Positions 61,791-64,000 of a stretch of DNA of 64,000 nucleotides are shown one piece after another (position 1 is the stretch's first letter; every line of letters begins with the position of its first letter). The translations under genes were made by a program, and so were the position numbers. The notes beneath the pieces were generated by a model. That model worked only from the letters and a program-made list of their open reading frames with translations, had not been told where the DNA came from and did not search any database. This stretch comes from Streptomyces sp. CMB-StM0423. GTDB taxonomy: Bacteria; Actinomycetota; Actinomycetes; Streptomycetales; Streptomycetaceae. The stretch covers positions 992,001 through 1,056,000 of the forward strand of contig NZ_CP025407.1 in NCBI RefSeq assembly GCF_002847285.1, given 5' to 3'.

Positions 61791-64000
61791 CGGGCACTCC
61801 CGTCGTCGTACGCCAGCGCCCTGAGGCCGCCGGCCACACCCAGCTCGGCGGCCAGCTCACGCCAGGGCGGGGCGGGCAACTCCAGCAGGGCCCGCAGGAG
61901 TTCGGTCAGGCCCACCACCGCGTCCGCGCCCGGGGCCCGCGCCCCCAGCTCCTCTGCCCGGCGGAAGACCTCGCGCGCGGCCGGGGTCCGGTGCATGACG
62001 CCGTCGCCGGAGCCGGTGCGGCGCGCCGCAGGGCGGGCGAGGCTCGTACGCAGCCGGCGGCGGAAGCGGGTGACCTCCAGCCCGGCCCGGCGGAATCGGC
62101 CGCGCAGCTCGTCGAGTTCGGCGAGCAGCGGCGGCAGTGTACGGATCAGGGCGGCGGCGGGTCCCGGCAGCTCCCCGTCACCCAGCTTGCACACGCCGAG
62201 CAGCAGGTGCGCCGGCTCGATCCCGGGCGCGTGTCCCCACGCGGCCTCGGCGGCGGCGAGCTGCCAGGCGAGCATGACCCCGGGCGAATGCAGGGGGGCG
62301 GGTCCCGCCGCCGCCGTGCGGCGTTCGCCGGCCGGGCCGCCCGGGCGCGCGGAGTCCCGCGGGCGCCTGCGCCCGCCGTCCCCATGGCCGGGGCGGGCGT
62401 CGGGCCTCTCGCCCGGTCGGCGCGCGGCATCCTTCGGGCGCTCCCCGAGGCCGCCCGGCGCGCCCGCGAGGCCGCCCAGCGCGTCCGCGAGGTAGCCGGG
62501 ACCCGGCAGGGGGCCCTTCTGGATCTGGGCCGCGCACTCCAGCGCCTCCTGATACCGGCCCAGGGTGGTGAGTACCCTCGCCTTGGCGGTGAGCGCCTGG
62601 TGGTAGCCCGGGTACCGTTCGAGGGCCTCGTCCAGGCAGGCCAGCGCCTCCTCCCTGCGGCCGAGCGAGCTCAGCGTCAGCGCCTTGTTGAGCAGCGCCC
62701 AGCCGTCGCCCGGGGCCACGGTCAGCGCCTTGTCGAACCACGTCAGCGCCTCCTCGTGCCGGTCGAGTTCGTCCAGCACCACACCTCGGCGGATGTACAG
62801 GTCCCGGTCGCCGGGCCGGGGCTTCGCCGGCTCCGGCGCCACCCGGCGCGTGACGATCTCGTACACGGCCTGCAGCTCGCCCCGCACGCTGCGGAAGCTG
62901 CGCGGCCGGCGCTGCGGTTCCGGCTCCACGCAGGCGAGCACCAGCTCCCGCAGCCCCGCCGGGAGGTCGTCCGTGTCCGACCGCGCCCTGATGTGCTCGG
63001 CCGCGACGCTGCCGCTGACGGGCAGGTCGCCGGTGACCATCTGGTAGAGCAGCACGCCGAACCCGTAGACGTCGGTGCGCACGTCCACCCGCGCGCCGTA
63101 CCTGGACTGCTCGGGCGCCCGGTAGTTGCGGGTGCCGCCCGGCACCATGTAGATGGCCCGCACCGCCGGCTTCAGCTCCGGCAGCCGGCCGCCCATCGCC
63201 TGCGCGGGGCCGAACACCTGGGCCAGCCCGAAGTCCGTGACCTTCAGCGTGTCGTCGGCGGTGACGAGGCAGTTGGCGGCCTTCACGTCCCCGTGCACGA
63301 TGCCGAGGGTGCGGCCCGCGTACTCCATGGCGTCGCAGAACTGCAGACCGAAGCGGAGCGCCCGCGCCAGGTCGAGCGGTCCCGCGGCGAGAGCGGCGCC
63401 CAGGTCGCCGCCCGAGACGTACTCCAGCAGCAGGCAGTGGTGGCGCTCGACCCGTTCGACCCACAGCGCGGTGACGATGTGGGGGTGCCGGTCCAGCATC
63501 ATCCAGGTCTTCGCCTCGTTGGCGAAGCGCTCCCGGTCCTCCTCGCTCCACGGCCGCGGGATGTTGAAGGTCTTGAGTACGTAACGCCGGTACCCGACGC
63601 GGTCGAAGAAGCTGCTGCGCCCGGCCGGCTCCACGATCGACACCGCACCGTGCGCGCCCATCCTGCGCTCCAGCACGCGGTAGGTGTTGTCCGCGCTGCG
63701 CACGACCTGCCCCAGCTCGAAGGCGTGCCGTAACGCCGGTCTGGCGGGCAGGCCGGCGAGCGCGGCCGTGGCCAGCGGCGAGGTCGGGTCGAGCCGGCCG
63801 GCGTACTCGTAGATGCGGCGGGCGACCTCGGGCCTGCCGGTCTGCTGGAAGCACTCGCCCAGCGCGAGGTGCGCGGCCACCAGCTCCGGGCGCAGGCGCA
63901 CGGCCTCACCGAGGACCTCGATCGCCTCCTGGACGTTTCCCGCCGCCAGGGCGCCGGTGCCTCGGTCGTGGAGACGCTCGTAGCCGTCCCCGGAAGAAGG
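61787..64000 (-). CDS. Ser/Thr protein kinase with TPR and Clp-N-like domains, partial
   Basis: The frame is open to the right edge, so the N-terminus is missing. Visible in order are TPR units (EVLGEAVRLRPELVAAHLALGECFQQTGR), a kinase domain with VLKTF, HGDVKAANCLV (HGD in place of HRD), TDFGLAQ and PGGTRNYRAPEQSRYG, three further TPRs (EEALTWFDKALTVAP; EEALACLDEALERYPGY; QEALECAAQIQKG), a basic disordered linker and a C-terminal Clp-N-like region (EPAHLLLGVCKLGDGEL, VVGLTELLRALLELPAPPW). The last matches the N-terminal region of the downstream FHA kinase. GTGA overlap links the two genes. Confidence 0.87.
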   Translation of the reverse strand, partial: PSSGDGYERLHDRGTGALAAGNVQEAIEVLGEAVRLRPELVAAHLALGECFQQTGRPEVARRIYEYAGRLDPTSPLATAALAGLPARPALRHAFELGQVVRSADNTYRVLERRMGAHGAVSIVEPAGRSSFFDRVGYRRYVLKTFNIPRPWSEEDRERFANEAKTWMMLDRHPHIVTALWVERVERHHCLLLEYVSGGDLGAALAAGPLDLARALRFGLQFCDAMEYAGRTLGIVHGDVKAANCLVTADDTLKVTDFGLAQVFGPAQAMGGRLPELKPAVRAIYMVPGGTRNYRAPEQSRYGARVDVRTDVYGFGVLLYQMVTGDLPVSGSVAAEHIRARSDTDDLPAGLRELVLACVEPEPQRRPRSFRSVRGELQAVYEIVTRRVAPEPAKPRPGDRDLYIRRGVVLDELDRHEEALTWFDKALTVAPGDGWALLNKALTLSSLGRREEALACLDEALERYPGYHQALTAKARVLTTLGRYQEALECAAQIQKGPLPGPGYLADALGGLAGAPGGLGERPKDAARRPGERPDARPGHGDGGRRRPRDSARPGGPAGERRTAAAGPAPLHSPGVMLAWQLAAAEAAWGHAPGIEPAHLLLGVCKLGDGELPGPAAALIRTLPPLLAELDELRGRFRRAGLEVTRFRRRLRTSLARPAARRTGSGDGVMHRTPAAREVFRRAEELGARAPGADAVVGLTELLRALLELPAPPWRELAAELGVAGGLRALAYDDGSAR

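Noticed and set aside
1..64000. CRISPR arrays, tRNA genes, complete insertion sequences, attachment sites, modular PKS or NRPS
   Set aside because: Looked for on both strands; no repeat-spacer pattern, cloverleaf, transposase, integrase or megasynthase was found.

Overview
The window is very GC-rich actinomycete DNA, most likely Streptomyces. Genes are packed with GTGA/ATGA overlaps, GTG starts are frequent, and it carries SARP regulators, an ArpA-type TetR regulator and a DevR/DevS-type stress island. No tRNA, rRNA, CRISPR array or complete insertion sequence was seen.

About 0-37.2 kb is the greater part of a type II polyketide cluster that I read as a diazobenzofluorene / atypical angucycline pathway of the kinamycin-lomaiviticin-fluostatin class. 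Its left end (65-7032, minus strand) is the hydrazine-building cassette shared by kinamycin, lomaiviticin and fosfazinomycin: a GNAT acetyltransferase, an adenylosuccinate-lyase-like (hydrazinosuccinate lyase) protein, a glutamine-synthetase-like ligase, an amidase, a large protein of unassigned chemistry and a 2[4Fe-4S] ferredoxin. Next come a FAD monooxygenase, a VOC protein, a class-I glutamine amidotransferase/gamma-glutamyl hydrolase and a small regulon (AhpD-like protein, NmrA-like SDR, MMPL exporter, ECF41-type sigma factor). Two matching promoters for that sigma factor can be read from the sequence.

The polyketide core (26377 down to 15198, one minus-strand operon) encodes, in order, a FAD monooxygenase (AlpK-like, apparently frameshifted), an AlpJ/JadG/GilOII-type ring-cleaving oxygenase, a TcmI-type cyclase, KS-alpha, KS-beta, ACP, C9 ketoreductase, didomain aromatase, two more FAD monooxygenases and an alpha/beta-hydrolase. 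A second operon (30619 to 27071) adds another didomain aromatase/cyclase, an acyl-CoA-dehydrogenase-like protein, an Sfp-type PPTase with an embedded mini-ORF and a PPOX-fold protein. A textbook SARP binding site lies upstream of it. Three SARPs, an acyl-CoA carboxylase beta subunit with its epsilon subunit, and a gamma-butyrolactone-receptor-like TetR close the cluster. No N-oxygenase, nitrosuccinate lyase or AlpH-like hydrazine transferase is in the window. If present they should lie beyond the left edge.

37.7-43.4 kb is a boundary zone with a WGR/beta-propeller protein, an alpha-fucosidase remnant, a membrane-protein gene bracketed by 51-bp inverted repeats, a GNAT, a subtilase remnant and a PGRP-type peptidoglycan amidase. 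43.4-54.9 kb is a DevR-type dormancy/stress island: two tandem universal stress proteins, two CBS-BON proteins, a NarL-type regulator, a GAF histidine kinase, a GH65 phosphorylase with beta-phosphoglucomutase, a DUF1918-HTH-PNPOx fusion, a DUF1876 protein, and decayed P-type ATPase and Hsp20 genes. 55.1-64.0 kb holds a four-gene minus-strand set (TPR kinase, FHA kinase, DUF4132 protein, 1229-aa protein) that looks like an uncharacterised kinase-centred signalling or conflict system. It runs off the right edge.
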